Positions 36,708 to 49,234 of a DNA stretch of 64,000 bases are shown here, one piece after another. A model generated the notes under the pieces. It did no database searches. It was given only the letters and a program-made list of their open reading frames with translations, and was not told where the DNA came from. Origin of the DNA: Hevea brasiliensis. Lineage: Eukaryota; Streptophyta; Magnoliopsida; Malpighiales; Euphorbiaceae. The position numbers and the translations under genes are program-made. Position 1 is the stretch's first letter. Each line of letters starts with the position of its first letter. The stretch lies in the NCBI RefSeq assembly GCF_030052815.1, contig NC_079493.1, positions 57,579,191-57,643,190 on the forward strand, in the 5' to 3' direction.

Positions 36708-38662
36708 TCAATTTACTAAAGTTGGATAGATTACACCTTTAGTGCAAAATTTGGTTAATTTTAGATCACTTTTAGTTCTGGCAGTTTTAGTACCCGGATT
36801 TGTGCAACCTATTTGACTTTGTTCTGGACATTTATGGGCTTTGGTGTCTTCATAAGAATTGTAGCTCTATGTCTAAGCTATCCATGGTAAAAATTTTAGG
36901 TCAATTGGACCTGTTTTGAGTGAGTTATGGTCATCCCAATGACTACTATTCATATGGTTAAAATTTTGGGTTTGCAAGGTTGCCATTTCAGATTTGGTCA
37001 TTTTTAAGGTCAGTTTGTAGGCAAAATTTTGGTAACATTTCTACATGAAAGTTGGCCTCTTTGTTGTCTAGTTTCACCCCCCATTGGCTTCATACCAATT
37101 GGGTTCACAGTTTTCCACTTATGACTTAATTTAGGAGCTGCCAACATACACAACCTGCATTTAAACATCACACTTCCAATTTTCACAATCCTCCTCCTCC
37201 TAATACTTCAACATTTAATCATGGCGCTTATATATATATTCTACACAATTCCGGCAAGCATTTTGGGCAGAACACTCAAGTGCTCAATGCACACAATACA
37301 CCATTCAAGTTCAACATTCACTTCCACTAAAATTCAATATACCTCAATATCAATATTACACATACACTTTCACATACTCATACCTCAATATCAACTACAC
37401 ATGCTACCCATAATTTAATATTATGACATCTCATCAATAAATACATATACTCACATACAATTTCATGATATTATAAGCTGCCAAACATGGCAGTTTACCA
37501 AAGCATCAAAGTCCCACTATTAAGCCCTTAATTCAAGCACTAACATACACATAATTGGATATTAACTTACTACAACTTCCATTTGAGTTAATCAATCTTA
37601 ATTTCCATCCATTAAATATAAGAATAGACTACTAACTATGCATTTTCATGGCTGCCAAAACTAAGGTTCATAAATACTCAATCATTTCCTCAATTTTTCT
37701 TAACCATTCAACTTGTCTCAACCTCAACACAAAGTTTAATTAAGTGGGATAAGGAAAACTAGCACTAAGCTCAACTTGAGCTTAACAAATCCTTCAAATT
37801 TCTTCTTTTTCTTGCTGCCCAAAGCTTTCCCAAGCTGTGTAGACAAGAATTTGTGAATGAATTTAGGAAGAAAATGGCTTGAAAATGGGTGGATTGAAGC
37901 TTGGTGTGTGTGGCCGGCCATGAAGGACAATAGAGAGGAAAACCAATTCGGCTTGAAGAAAAATAAAAGTTGAAGATGACTTTTAAGTGGTGAAATCTGT
38001 CCTTAATGGCCCTTTTTATATCCCATTAAATCCTACTAAGTGCTCCACTAATTAACTTTAAACATTACAATAATTAACTTTAATTAATTCTAATTACACC
38101 CCTTTAATTTTCCTTAATTATTCTATATATATGATTTCTAATTTTTCATAGCATTTTCAAATTTTAATATTACTTATTTTTAATGGACATTTAGGTCAAA
38201 AGTCAACTCCAGGTGTCAATTGACCAAATGCCCCTCTTCGGGTCAAATTCAAACTTTTTCAGTAACACTAATTTACTCCTTGTACTGCCGATTTCTTTAA
38301 TTTTTGTTTTTTGTTTATACTAACTTACTAATATTTCTTTGACATTTTCAATGTCAATTACACCTCAGTAGACTTTTAATTATGTCCCGAAAATATTTTC
38401 CCAAGTTTCCCGTGGTTTAGGGCTAATGAACGGTCCTCGCCGTAACTTCCCAGTGCAGTCACCCATCGCTACGGGTTTGGCTCGTTTAACTTAGTCACAT
38501 TTTATCTCTTTTATTTTTCCTTAATTTTTCTCATCACATATATTATTATTTTATAGTTTCTCACTGTCATTACAGTGTAGTTGTAGACATTTTGACTTTC
38601 TGGGGCAGACATTAGCTATCGGAATAGTAGGACGTACGGACTACGAAAATGAGGATGTTACA
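36708..38662 (-). repeat. D1 5' LTR, main part (after B2)
   Basis: It continues D1 after the right TATGG and ends GAGGATGTTACA at 38662. The bases AATTG (38663-38667) then start the F1 internal DNA and should be the target-site copy. A weak CCATAACT-type module series is present, as in the other families. No coding sequence. Confidence 0.9.
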
Positions 38663-39218
38663 AATTGTTTATGGTTCAAAAAAAAAAAAACGGGGTAATG
38701 ATCGCAAACCTGCGGAAAATAAGCTATAGAATAGCGATAGATAAAAGAGTTGTGGAAGTAAAAATTAGAATAGTTGGTGCAAATGTAATAAAGAAACGTT
38801 ATGAATATTAGTTAAAGTGTTGACTGGAATGGTCAGAGGACCAAATCAAAGTAATATTTAAGTATAGTGGATATATTAGGGACGATAAGATGTGCTAAAT
38901 TACGACTTGACAGTCAAGTTAAGAAAGAAGATAAGATTGAGGAATAAAATAATTAAAGTTAAGTTGTGAAATGAAAAAAAAAAAAAAAGAAGAAGAAACA
39001 AATAGAACAATAAAAAAGGAGAAAAACACTAGATGAGGAATTGCCACCAAGGCAAACAACTTATTTAAAACGCGTAACGATATCCCGAACTATTTTATCA
39101 AAAAAAAAAAGTTAAACAAAATCAAACAAGATAGTGCAAAATGGCACATAGGCTTTAATCATAAATGGAGATGGCAAGATAATAGTTATGGACCTATGGC
39201 TAAGAAAGAGATAAGCAG
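38663..39218 (+). other. F1 internal non-coding DNA, left piece
   Basis: These 556 bp, rich in A runs, lie between D1 and C3. A stretch (about 38745-38850: GAGTTGTGGAAGTA, GGAATGGTCAGAGGAC) matches the B3 internal DNA near 63355-63455, so F1 and B3 share 3' internal sequence. No gene is seen. Confidence 0.7.
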
Positions 39219-41324
39219 TGTAACACCCTCCCGGTAGCAACTCCGTACATTCTACTGTTCCGGTGACCAGTGTCGGTCCGGACAGCTAGAACGTCCGGAA
39301 AAATATTTAAACTAAAGTCAGGAACCATAATTAACTCAAATATTAATAAGAAAAATTTAGTAAAAATTTTAGAAATAAAATACAACCAAGTTAAACGAGT
39401 CGGTGCCCAAGCGATGGGTAACCAGAGGGAATTGCGGTTCTCGCAACGAGGAGCCCTAGACCCGGGGAAAAATTTATAAAATAATTATTGGGACTCCAGA
39501 GAAGGGTCATTAAGGTTCCTATGGCATTAGAATGCCAAGAAAATATTTAGAAAATTTTTTCAATCGGTACAGACAATTTTGACCCGTTAAGCCAAACGGA
39601 GGGCATTTTGGTCATTTTACCTTCAGAGACGATTTTTGGCCGACTTGTCCAGTTAAGTAAATAATTATTATGACATAAAATGTGAATAAATATTGCTAGA
39701 AATTAAATTGAAAATGAGTAGAGAAGAAAAGAAAAGAAAATGAAATAAAAGTCATATTTATGACATGAGCATGATGCAATTAAAATATTTTCACCCAACC
39801 AAATTTTGACACATCATTATAAATTACTTAAACATGAATAAAAGGAGATAAAAATTGGAAAAAGTGGACAGCCATCTTCATCTTTGGGCTGCAGAAACGT
39901 TGAGAGAGAGAGAGAGAGAAGAAAAAAACTCCATGAAAGCTCTTGTTCAAAGCTTGATTTTCCCTAAGCTCTCCACCCCAAAACCCTAAACTTCCTTCAC
40001 AAAAAATTATCCCTAAACCTTGAGGAAGCATAAGGCAGCAGAAATTTGAGGAAAGTTTGAAGTTGGGCAAGTCCAAGTTAGGTCACAAGTGAGGTTAGTG
40101 CCTACTTATATATATACTTCTTTGATTCCATGTTAGAAGCTTGAAATAAGTGAGAAATTGTAAATTAAATGAATAAAAGTTAAGTGTATGCATCCCTTGA
40201 ATTTTTGGCAGCCCTAAGGAAGGATGAGTTTGATTGTTTTAATGAATTTAGAGTGGATAGAAATGATGTTTAAGGTATGAATATGCATGGATGTTGAACT
40301 AGTGTGCTAATTGAGGTTTATGGGCAAATTGAATTGGACATTAGGGTTTTGAGAAGTGAAAAATTGATTTGGCTTATGAAATTGTTAGAGCACATTTTAA
40401 TGGTCAATTAATGACTATTTTAGGTAAGTTGACCATATTATGGACTGAAAAATAGGATTGCAAAGTGAAGTTGTAGGCTGCCCTAGGACAGTAGCAGAGG
40501 GACTGAAAATTCAGTTCACTTGCACTGCCATAACTTTGGCTGTGTAGGTCCAATTGATGTTTGGCCAATTAGACATGAAACTAGGCTTATAATGGCAAAT
40601 TTTTGCTGAAGAAACCATGCCCAAAAGACCAAAGCAAGAGGACCAAAACTTGGCCCCAATCCGGATACCCTGCAAACAGCCCCTGCAGAAATGACCAAAT
40701 GAACAGTAACTATTCATTTAGCCATAACTCACTGTAGATATGGTCAATTGACCTGAAATGTTTACAGCAACAAGTTAAGACATATACAAACAACTTTCAT
40801 GAAGAAACCTACCCCAAATTATGACCAGAACCTAATCAAATCATTGAGCAAAGTGAAGTTTATCAGATCGAGATTTCCAGAATTTTCATTTGAGCAGCAA
40901 TGTTTGGAGGACTATAACTCTCTCTAGAAAACTCGGATTTAGGCGATTCTTGAACCGATGGAAACCGAAGGCATAGTAGAACATTTCATATGAAGAAAGT
41001 TAGACCAAATTATGAACTTAACTTGATCAAATTACTGACCAAATTTGGACCAAAAATCTGCCAGACCCAAAATCTCAGCATGAGCGATTGCGTGAACAGT
41101 AAACTTATTTTGGCCATAACTTGAGCTACAAAACTCCAAATGGAGTGATTCAAAAAAGGAAATTCAACTAGATAAAATAAGGAACAACTTTCATGTTTAC
41201 CATTTCCTCAAATTCCCACTGTAAAAATAACAAATGGAACAGTAAAGATGAAGCATGAAAACCGAAAATTTTGCTCAATTAGCATTAAGCTTAAAAATGG
41301 TATTGGCAACCAATACCAACAAGT

Positions 41325-41600
41325 TTGAAATACAAAATGTGGTATGTTTGAGGTGTTAAGACCAATACACCTATTTTCTATCCAAAAGTCAACATTTTTG
41401 TTGACCAAAGAGGTGAAAAGTGACACCAAAACCAAAAATTGGCAATTTTACCAAAATGACCTAAACTTTGAGAAAGTGACCAAAACCAATAAGTTTTGAA
41501 TACAACATGTGGTATGTTGGGAGTACTAAAACCAATGTACCTATTGTTTATGCAAAAGTCAACATTTTAGTTGACTAATGAAATGAATAGTGACATGAAA
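41325..41600 (+). repeat. Direct duplication inside C3
   Basis: Two diverged copies of about 110 bp, 167 bp apart, each hold ATGTGGTATGTT, then CCAATRYACCTATT, AAAAGTCAACATTTT and GTTGAC. C1 and C2 have one copy. Confidence 0.75.
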
Positions 41601-42179
41601 ACTTGAAATTCAAAAATTGTGAAACTTAAAAATGCAAAATGCCCTAGTAGGCCTAATGTGATTGGTTTGGATAGTTTGGCATGCCAATAGAGTATTGTTT
41701 TAGCAGTACTGCGAAAGGAAAGGCTTTATGCCTGTATTCATGGCTTTTATGCCCGTATTCATGGCTTTTATGCCGATTATGTGATATCATGGCTTTTTAG
41801 CCATGCTGATTGCATACGTGGTTGACGTTCTGCGTCCAATGGTATGACGGCCCGAGGCACCGCGGTGTCGGTGCCAAGCGACCGTTATCGATCCGATCGT
41901 CCAAGATAGGTTACTTGGGCATGGAAAAGTATAACTGTGATTGAACTGATTATTAAAGAAAATACAAAAATTAAGTATCAGTAATGATTACAAAAATACA
42001 AAGAAGCTCAAGATCATGAAGAAAATAATTAACGAAATGCATGAAGAAGTTAATATCATAAAACATGATTAGCCCTCGACTAAACAATAAGTTAGTAATT
42101 ATTCATTTCTTATGAACACAGTAGCAAGGAAATTATTATTTTTATTTGCATATTATATTTTCTTGTATTATTGGCACCA

Positions 42180-42211
42180 CTAAGCTTTATGCTTAGCGTC
42201 GCTTTGCAACG
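42180..42211 (+). other. Conserved LTR hairpin, C3 copy
   Basis: CTAAGC and GCTTAG pair around TTTAT (42180-42196), followed by a second stem with CGTCGC and the later GCAACG. It is the same structure as in A1, with shortened loops. Confidence 0.55.
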
Positions 42212-42897
42212 CTGTAGTGCGAAGATTTGGACAGAGGGCCCGGTAGACCACAGTTCGGTAAGGCGGTTCACACGATTACGCATAGCGTCCGTGTCACCTC
42301 ACCATCTACAGTGCATTGGTAGGACACTAGGTCCCATTTTGTATTTTGAGATTTTTGTAAATTTTGTAATTAAACTCTTATTTTATCATGTGTATTTGAA
42401 ACAAATGTAATATAATTTTGTATTAATGTAAGTACTTGTAAATTGTGATTATAAATCACATGTGAGAATTTATTTATGATTTGAGTCTAATGATGATGTG
42501 AAATGACAAATAGAGGAATCGTTAAGAAATTGCTGTAACTTGATGTGATACAAAATGTGAATTGTATATGAGTACAATGTGATGAATGATTGAGAAACGA
42601 ATGGTTGAAAAATATTGAGATTTTGATATTGGAGTTTGTGAATAGATGAATATGATTATTAGAAGTGTTTTTCACAGGTTTCGAAGAACTGTTTTCTCCA
42701 TTTTTAGCCGGTACTCCGCCGGATTTTCTTTAAAATTTTCGGAACCTCAAATAAATTACAATTTTAATAAATGAATTATATTTCACAAGTTATATTCAAA
42801 ACTACGATAAAAATGAATTAAGATAAAATAGAGTGCTCCGGCACACTGAGTGGCATAACTTGCTCGGCTACACTGTAGTCGGGTAAGGGGTGTCACA

Positions 42898-43387
42898 AGC
42901 AGTTCATATATGACCAACAAGGTCATTTATGACCAACAAGGTCATTTAAAAAAAAAAAAGACTACAAAGGAAAATAATTGCTAAAACAACAGCAAGAAAA
43001 GACGAAAATATTCTAAACTAAACTAAATGTTGCATCAAATGATCAAGAGATTTGATAAGAAAAAAGTAAAATTGAGTTCTCACCCATAGGATCGTACGAG
43101 ATCCTAGAAAGAGTGGATCTACTAGTACATAGATTTGCTTATCTCTAAAATTGAAATGAATTTGAATCTAACTTATGACAGAAGCTCATAAGAAACTTGG
43201 TACACAAAGTGAGCAATCGATATGTAAATAGTATTGGTTAAAGTGCTAAGGAACCATCATTCAAGCCAGCAAGCTACTTGGGAGCGTGAATAGGACATGA
43301 GAAGACAGCATCCATAACTATTCAGAGACTGATACCAGGTAAAATTTCAAGGAAGAAATTATTTTTAGGGGGGAGGGGGGGGGGAAT
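42898..43387 (+). other. F1 internal DNA, right piece, with purine tract
   Basis: This piece lies between C3 and the F1 3' LTR. It starts with two tandem 19-bp palindromic units (ATGACC-AACAA-GGTCAT, about 42909-42947), then an A run, then the integrase remnant (43074-43330). It ends with the conserved AAATTTCAAGGAAGAAATT and a purine tract of G6-A-G10 (43368-43384) directly before the LTR. Confidence 0.8.
43074..43330 (+). pseudogene. F1 integrase C-terminus/chromodomain remnant
   Basis: In changing frames the sequence reads LSPIGSYEILERVD (43074-43125), like SPRFIGPYEVIERV of A1. It then reads LVKVLRNHHSSQQATWERE from 43234, like the chromodomain-like tail of A1 and A2, followed by a stop and DMRRQHP. 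It is thus the end of a Ty3/gypsy chromovirus pol. The rest of pol is not in the window and may have been lost or may lie left of D1. Confidence 0.8.
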
Positions 43388-46300
43388 TGTAGCACCCCTA
43401 TTTGCATAGCCTGGTATATTTTACTGTTCTGGTGACCGGTGTCATTCCGGATAATTAAGGGAATTAGAAACACATCTAAGACAACTAGATAAGCCCTGAA
43501 CATAAATAATTAGTAATTGTCTATTAGTTAAGTATAAATAAGAAAAACATAACATAAGAAGTTAAATGAGCCGAGAGTCACAACGATGGGTGACCTTCTT
43601 AGGAAGGACTACGAGGTCGATTTAAACTCGAATTTCGAATCGTAAAATGTGACGCTGCGGTCCTTAGAACTATTGCGAACATAGTGAAAAAGAGAAAATA
43701 ACAAAAAAGAATTTTTAAGCAGGTCAAATAATTAGGTCAAGGATCTGGAAGAAATATCGAATTATTTGCAAACCGGATCAGACCGGTGAGGAGCGATTTG
43801 GTCAATTCACCCCTAGAGCTGACTCCTAAGCTAACTGTCCAATAAAATTAGAAAAAAAAATTTTAGAATTGAGAATTAAATTAAAGAAACAAAAAAAAAT
43901 AAAGGAAAAAGAAAATGAAAATAATAAAATGACGTCATCATGCATGACATAATGCATGACATAATAAAACTATAATTTTAAATTTGAAAAATGGGATAAT
44001 CATCTACTAAAGTGACCAATTAAAATTAAAAAAAAAAATTCAATTTTTAGTCTTCTTCTTATCTTTTCTGCCACACTACACCCATCTCTCTCTCTCAATT
44101 TGCACCATGGAAGCTTATGGTTAAGCTTCCTAAACCATAATTTCAACCCTAAATCCCCTATTTTCCTTTAAGAAAACAAGTAATTGAGCCTTGAAAAGAA
44201 TATTAAAGAAAGAAAAATTTAAGAAGAAGGTGGACAAATTGAAGAGGGAGAAGCTACATAAAGAGGTTAGTTCAAATCATCTAATCTCTTCTTATATTCA
44301 TGCATATATACTTGGATTAACTTAGAAAATTGAGAAAAATGAAATAAAATCAAGCATGTTAGAACCCTAATGAAATTTGGCTGCCATGGTGGTAGTGTGA
44401 ATTAATGTGTTTTGATTTAATAAAATATGTATACAAGTTCAATTAAGTGTGTAGAGAATGTTTAGATACCTTAATTACATAAATTGAAACACTTGAAAAA
44501 ATTAGGGTTCTTGGCACTTAGGGTTTGGGAGAAAAATTATAGAAAATGGTCAATAGATGTAAATGACCTTATTTGAGTTGAGAAATGGTCAATTGTGACC
44601 ATTTTGACCCTTTGAGGTTTGTATGAATTGTTAGAAATAAGTTACAATTCGGATTGGTTAGGGTCAATATGCAGACAGCATGACCAAGGTCCCTTTCAAG
44701 GACTAAAACTAAAAATTTACAAACCCAATTGGTGTGAGACTAACTGGGAATGAAACTAGACACAAAATGGCAGATTTTTCATTTAGGAATCATGCCCAGA
44801 AAGTGACCATAGCATAGTGAACAAAATGGCCAAATCTGGATTAGGCAAACTGACCTGTACAAAAAATGACCAAATAAATAGTGTTTGTTCATTTGGCCAT
44901 AACTTGGGCTAGGCAAGTCCAAATGATCTGCAATTTTTCCAGTAGAAAGCGAAGATATAGCCCTACAACTTTTATGGAGAACATAAGTCCAAATTATGCC
45001 CTTAGCCAAGTCATTTAGCCACCCAAATTTAGTGACCTAAAACTGCTAGAACCAAATTAGTGCCAAGAAAATCTGGGTTAGACCAATCCGGCCAGCCATG
45101 TTCAAATGGCTATAACTTAAGCTACATAACTCCAAATGGAGTGATTCAAAAAGGGAAATAAATTTAAGACAATAAGGAACAACTTCTATGAAGAAAACTT
45201 AGCCAAATTCTAATAGCAACATGACCAATGGAACAGTGCAAAATAGGATACCAAAACTGAAAATTTTACAGTTTTGCCTAAAAGACTTAAAATTTGAGAA
45301 AAGAACCAAAACCAACAAATTAGGTAACCAAAATGTGGTATGTGAGTGGAATTAGAATTCTCATACCTATTAAGCCTTAGAAAGTCAATAAATTGACTTG
45401 AATAGTATCATGAATAGTAACCCCGAAATACAAATGTTAAAGAACGTCAAGTTTAGCATATTAAAGATAGGTATAAGTAGATTTGAATTTATATTTGGAG
45501 TTATGATAAATTGTGATACTGAAACACTGTGAAACTGTGTGTTTCAGTGGAAAAGGATACTGAGAAAGAACCCAAGACATCGAGTAAAGGCCAAGAGGAG
45601 ACTCATATAAGGTTTGTGCACAACTAACTATTTTGTTACTTTTCACTTCTGAATTGATTTGAATAAGTTTATTTTATGACTTATGATTTTGTTGTGTTGA
45701 GGATTTTAACTTATTGAATGAAATTATATAATTTAAATATAAATTTTCTTATGCATTTAAGGATTTATTGCATGGTTTTGAGGATTGTAAATTTTAAGTT
45801 TGATGTGTTGCCAACCTTGAGCATAAAATTATGATGATTAAATATGTTAATGGTTTGTAAACACTTTGTAAATAGAAATTACTTTGAATATGATTTGAAA
45901 CCACAGTTGACATGGTAATATATGTTGTGAATTCTCATTAGCTTGTCTAGTGAGATATCTCCTCCACCAGATGGGGCGAGTTCCTTCCTCTCTGGCTTGC
46001 CAGTTAGAGAAGAGTTTGAATGAGTGCTCATATATACTAGCTAGTCTTTGTTCCTCCCTTTTAGCCTCGGTTATTAGGAGAGTTTGAAATGTCATGGTGT
46101 ACAACACGGCATCTATTTGAATTTTGAGTCATGGGTTTAACTGTGTGAATTATTGGCAATGCCCTTTAAATTATGCATAGTTTGATAAATTGTGGTTGAA
46201 AAAAATAATTTGTCAGTGATTCAAAATATTTTTGTATTGTTTCGAGATTTAAAAGAAATGTAGATAAATAATTACTATTTGATCAAAATGTTATTCAAAT

Positions 46301-47168
46301 AAATAATTTGCATGAATGGAAATATTGATTTCTGAATGTTATGAATTTTGAAGAATTTAAAAATTTTAAATTTTATTTGTTATGAATTGTCAAGTATAAC
46401 TTGTATTAAGTTTTAAATTATTAGTTTGTGCACCACTGAGTTCACCACTCAGCGATAACTTTGTATGCTGTCATAGGTGAAAGGAATAATAAAGCAGTTG
46501 AGCAAGATTTCTGAAAGACACTGTGAAACTATCTTCGGGTATATCATAGGTATACACTTGTACATTAGATTTTGATGTAATCCTGTAATTATATGTATGT
46601 AATTTCACTTGAGCAGTTGTATCAACTCTTTTGTAATATATTTTTAGATTGTAATCAAATAAAAATTATTGTAAGGTTATCTTGAGATTTCATTTATTTA
46701 TAAAGTTTTGCACTACTAAATTTTTAATACTCCCATTAATGTAAATATTAATTTTGTTATCTTAATGAGATATTTCAATGTTTGATTTAATTTAAACTGT
46801 GTATTGAGTTACTTGTGTTGATTTGTCAAATGAGATTGAATAATGGAGTTGTGATTGAAAAATATATTGGGAGTGTCTTTATTTTTAGGTTTTGAAGAAC
46901 TGTTTTCTCAAAATACAGACGGAACTCTGCCAAAATTTTTGTAAAAATTGCGGAGATTTTAAATATCTAAAAATTAGATCTATGTTTGGACTTTAAATAA
47001 AGGTTTTTAATACTTAAAAAAAAATTTTACCCACCAATTTAAAAATGAATGAAAATTGTTTTTAAATCCCTTGTAGTATATTTAATGAGTTATCGGTAGG
47101 TGAAGTACGGTAATTCATTAGGTGTACTACGGGAGTATGTTACATCTTACGAGGAGTAGGGTGTGATA
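43388..47168 (+). repeat. F1 3' LTR (3,781 bp), B-related
   Basis: It starts TGTAGCACCCC just after the G-rich purine tract. It ends TAGGGTGTGATA, where B-type LTRs end GGGTGTGACA, so the last CA has changed to TA. Overall order and several blocks resemble family B (the GTGCACCACTGAG block, the ending), but identity is low. Modules lie near 44897 and 45109, and the hairpin at 46436-46452. The next bases, AATTA (47169-47173), should be the target-site copy in D2. Confidence 0.88.
46436..46452 (+). other. LTR hairpin, F1 variant
   Basis: CTGAG and CTCAG pair around TTCACCA, at the place where A, C and D have CTAAGC/GCTTAG and B has CTGAGACA/TGTCTCAG. The third base pair changes from A-T to G-C on both sides. 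Confidence 0.5.
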
Positions 47169-47476
47169 AATTACACCTCTGTAGACCTTTAATTTGGTCC
47201 CAAAAATATTTCCCTGAGTTTCCTGCAATCCAGGGCTAGTCAACGGTCCCCGCCGTAACTTCCCGGTGCGGTCACCTATCGCTACGGGTTTGGCTCATTT
47301 AACTTAGTCACATTTTATCTTTTTTATTTTTCCTTAATTTTTCTCATCACATATTTCATTATTTTATGCTTTCTCACTGTCAATTAAGTGTAGTTCCAAA
47401 CATTCTGACTTTCCGGGGCAGACATTAGCCGTCAGAACAGTGGAACATACGGACGACGTAAAGTGAGGATGTTACA
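47169..47476 (-). repeat. D2 LTR, terminal fragment (family D)
   Basis: It matches the last 300 bp of the D1 5' LTR (from about 38358): TTACACCTC, GTAGAC, CGCTACGGGTTTGGCTC, and the end GAGGATGTTACA at 47476. The rest lies left of F1, outside the window. ACATG (47477-47481) follows and should be the target-site copy. Confidence 0.88.
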
Positions 47477-49234
47477 ACATGATTTTTTCATAAAGATTAT
47501 ATTCATGTTTGTTCCTAATATATTTACATGAGATGTAAATAAGATGGAATGGTGAGTCTCATCCCATATAACAAACATGATAGGCACTTATGCATGATAA
47601 GTAGGCCGAACTAGTGACATTTATGGCAAGCACATGGAGTTTACTCTTATCAATATATTGTCATAAATCATATCAGTGCATATAATCTTTAGACCTGAGA
47701 TAGCACAGTTATCTTGCATATAGGTGGTTTGAGTTTGATACTACTTTCATACTTGTACTGTGTATGGGTATGTGGGCATGTGTTGGCTCCTACTAGTTAT
47801 ATATGGAGATAGGTGTTGATCAAGATGGAATCTGTTACCCTAAGTAAATAGGGATAAAATCCTATGTTCATTTAATTATTCTTGATGTTTAAAGTTTCTG
47901 GCCAGGACAGATAGATTTAATCAGAAAAAAGTTTCTAATGAGAAAATCTTTTTAATCAAGAATTGGAATTAAAAGAGAACATAATATTCATAGCAAATGG
48001 GGTTTGACATAAACCATAACTCCAGTTCGAATTGGGATTTTATAATAGAGAGATTCTAGTGCATGGTAACATATGATAAAAGGTTCATTTAAGATATTCC
48101 TTATTACTAATTGGGTGGCCATGGCATGCTATGCTAGGTGTTAACCATGGTTTATGAGGTGCATAAAATGATTTAGAGAAATCATTTATGGTAAGAAAGA
48201 GTTCTGATGATATTAAGAGTTAATATCATATCTCATTGCCAATTAGTGATGAGCCTAGTGAGTCACACACATACACAAGTAATCACCAAGTTAAATGTGA
48301 TTTAATTAATTAGTTAAAGAGTTTAAGTGATTAATTAAGTAGGTTTGATTTGCAATTAGGTTGCAAAGTCCCTAGCATGGCTTGAAACCAAATTTAGGTT
48401 ATTAGATGTATATTATAAGTTAAATTTATATTTAAAGTGTTTAAATATGAATTTAATTATGAGAAATTAATTAATAGAGATTAATTAATTAATTTATATT
48501 TGATATAAATTGATTGGAAGAAGAGAAATAATTATTTTGGGTTGAGAACTCAAAATTAAGACATAAGGGTATTTTAGTCATTTCATAGGGTGACATGTGG
48601 CACCATGAGATGGTGACACATGGCACTGCACATAAGCTTGCCATTTTTCTTTTAATCATTTAAGATGATCAAAGTCAAGATTAAATCTAGGTTTGACACT
48701 TGGCACAATGTGATTGTGTCAATTAAACTAAGAGCCAATCAGAAGATGACATGTGGCAACGGTTTTTAAGTGATGACCTAGCTATATAAGGGAAATGATG
48801 AAAGAACAAAATAATAATCTGCTATTCTTTCATATGTGCCGCCACCCAGAGAAGCTCCCCCCTCTCTTCTTCTTCATCTCTCATTAATTCAAAGAGAATT
48901 GCCAACATTCTCTTGATTTAAAATTACTAGAAATCATTTCTAGTATTATGTATACATCTATAAGATATCTAAAGGCAAAACCTTAATTTCTAATTGATTG
49001 GAAAGGCTTGAGAAGTTGTTCAAGGGGCTGCCATTGGTGATCTTGGTGTGGACAAGCTAGAGGGATAACATCTGGTGTCCTAGGTGCATCCCAAAGGTAC
49101 CAAACACAACTACAGTGCATCAAAAGGTTAGTACACTTGTTCTTGATTTAATCTAGGGTTCTGATGAATTAATTTGTCAATTCTAATATCTTAAATGGCA
49201 ATGTAGATCTAAAAAAATATTAAAAGTGTTTTAA
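47477..49234 (+). repeat. Cop3: copia LTR, middle part
   Basis: It is collinear with the Cop1 3' LTR from about 25994, and continuous across the point where Cop2 splits Cop1, so it shows the uninterrupted LTR order. Its left end is cut by D2, its right end by A2 after TTTAA (49230-49234). Both missing ends should lie outside the window, beyond the nests. Short plant-type AT-rich stretches only; no gene. Confidence 0.92.

Larger units (their letters stand above)
39219..42897 (+). repeat. C3 solo LTR (family C), 3,679 bp, in F1 internal DNA
   Basis: It starts TGTAACACCCTCC and ends AAGGGGTGTCACA. AGCAG flanks it at 39214-39218 and 42898-42902. It is longer than C2, partly because of a duplicated segment (units near 41325-41432 and 41492-41600). 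Four CCATAACT-type modules recur at 40528, 40722, 40911 and 41114. A (GA)n run lies at about 39902-39920. The hairpin is at 42180-42211. No gene is present. Confidence 0.96.

Noticed and set aside
38663..39218. Possible host intergenic DNA between D1 and C3
   Set aside because: It shares stretches with B3 internal DNA, and the same element resumes after C3 with an integrase tail and purine tract, so it is F1.
47477..49234. A third independent copia element
   Set aside because: Only LTR sequence is present, cut on both sides by D2 and A2. No internal region is visible, so nothing more than an LTR can be claimed.
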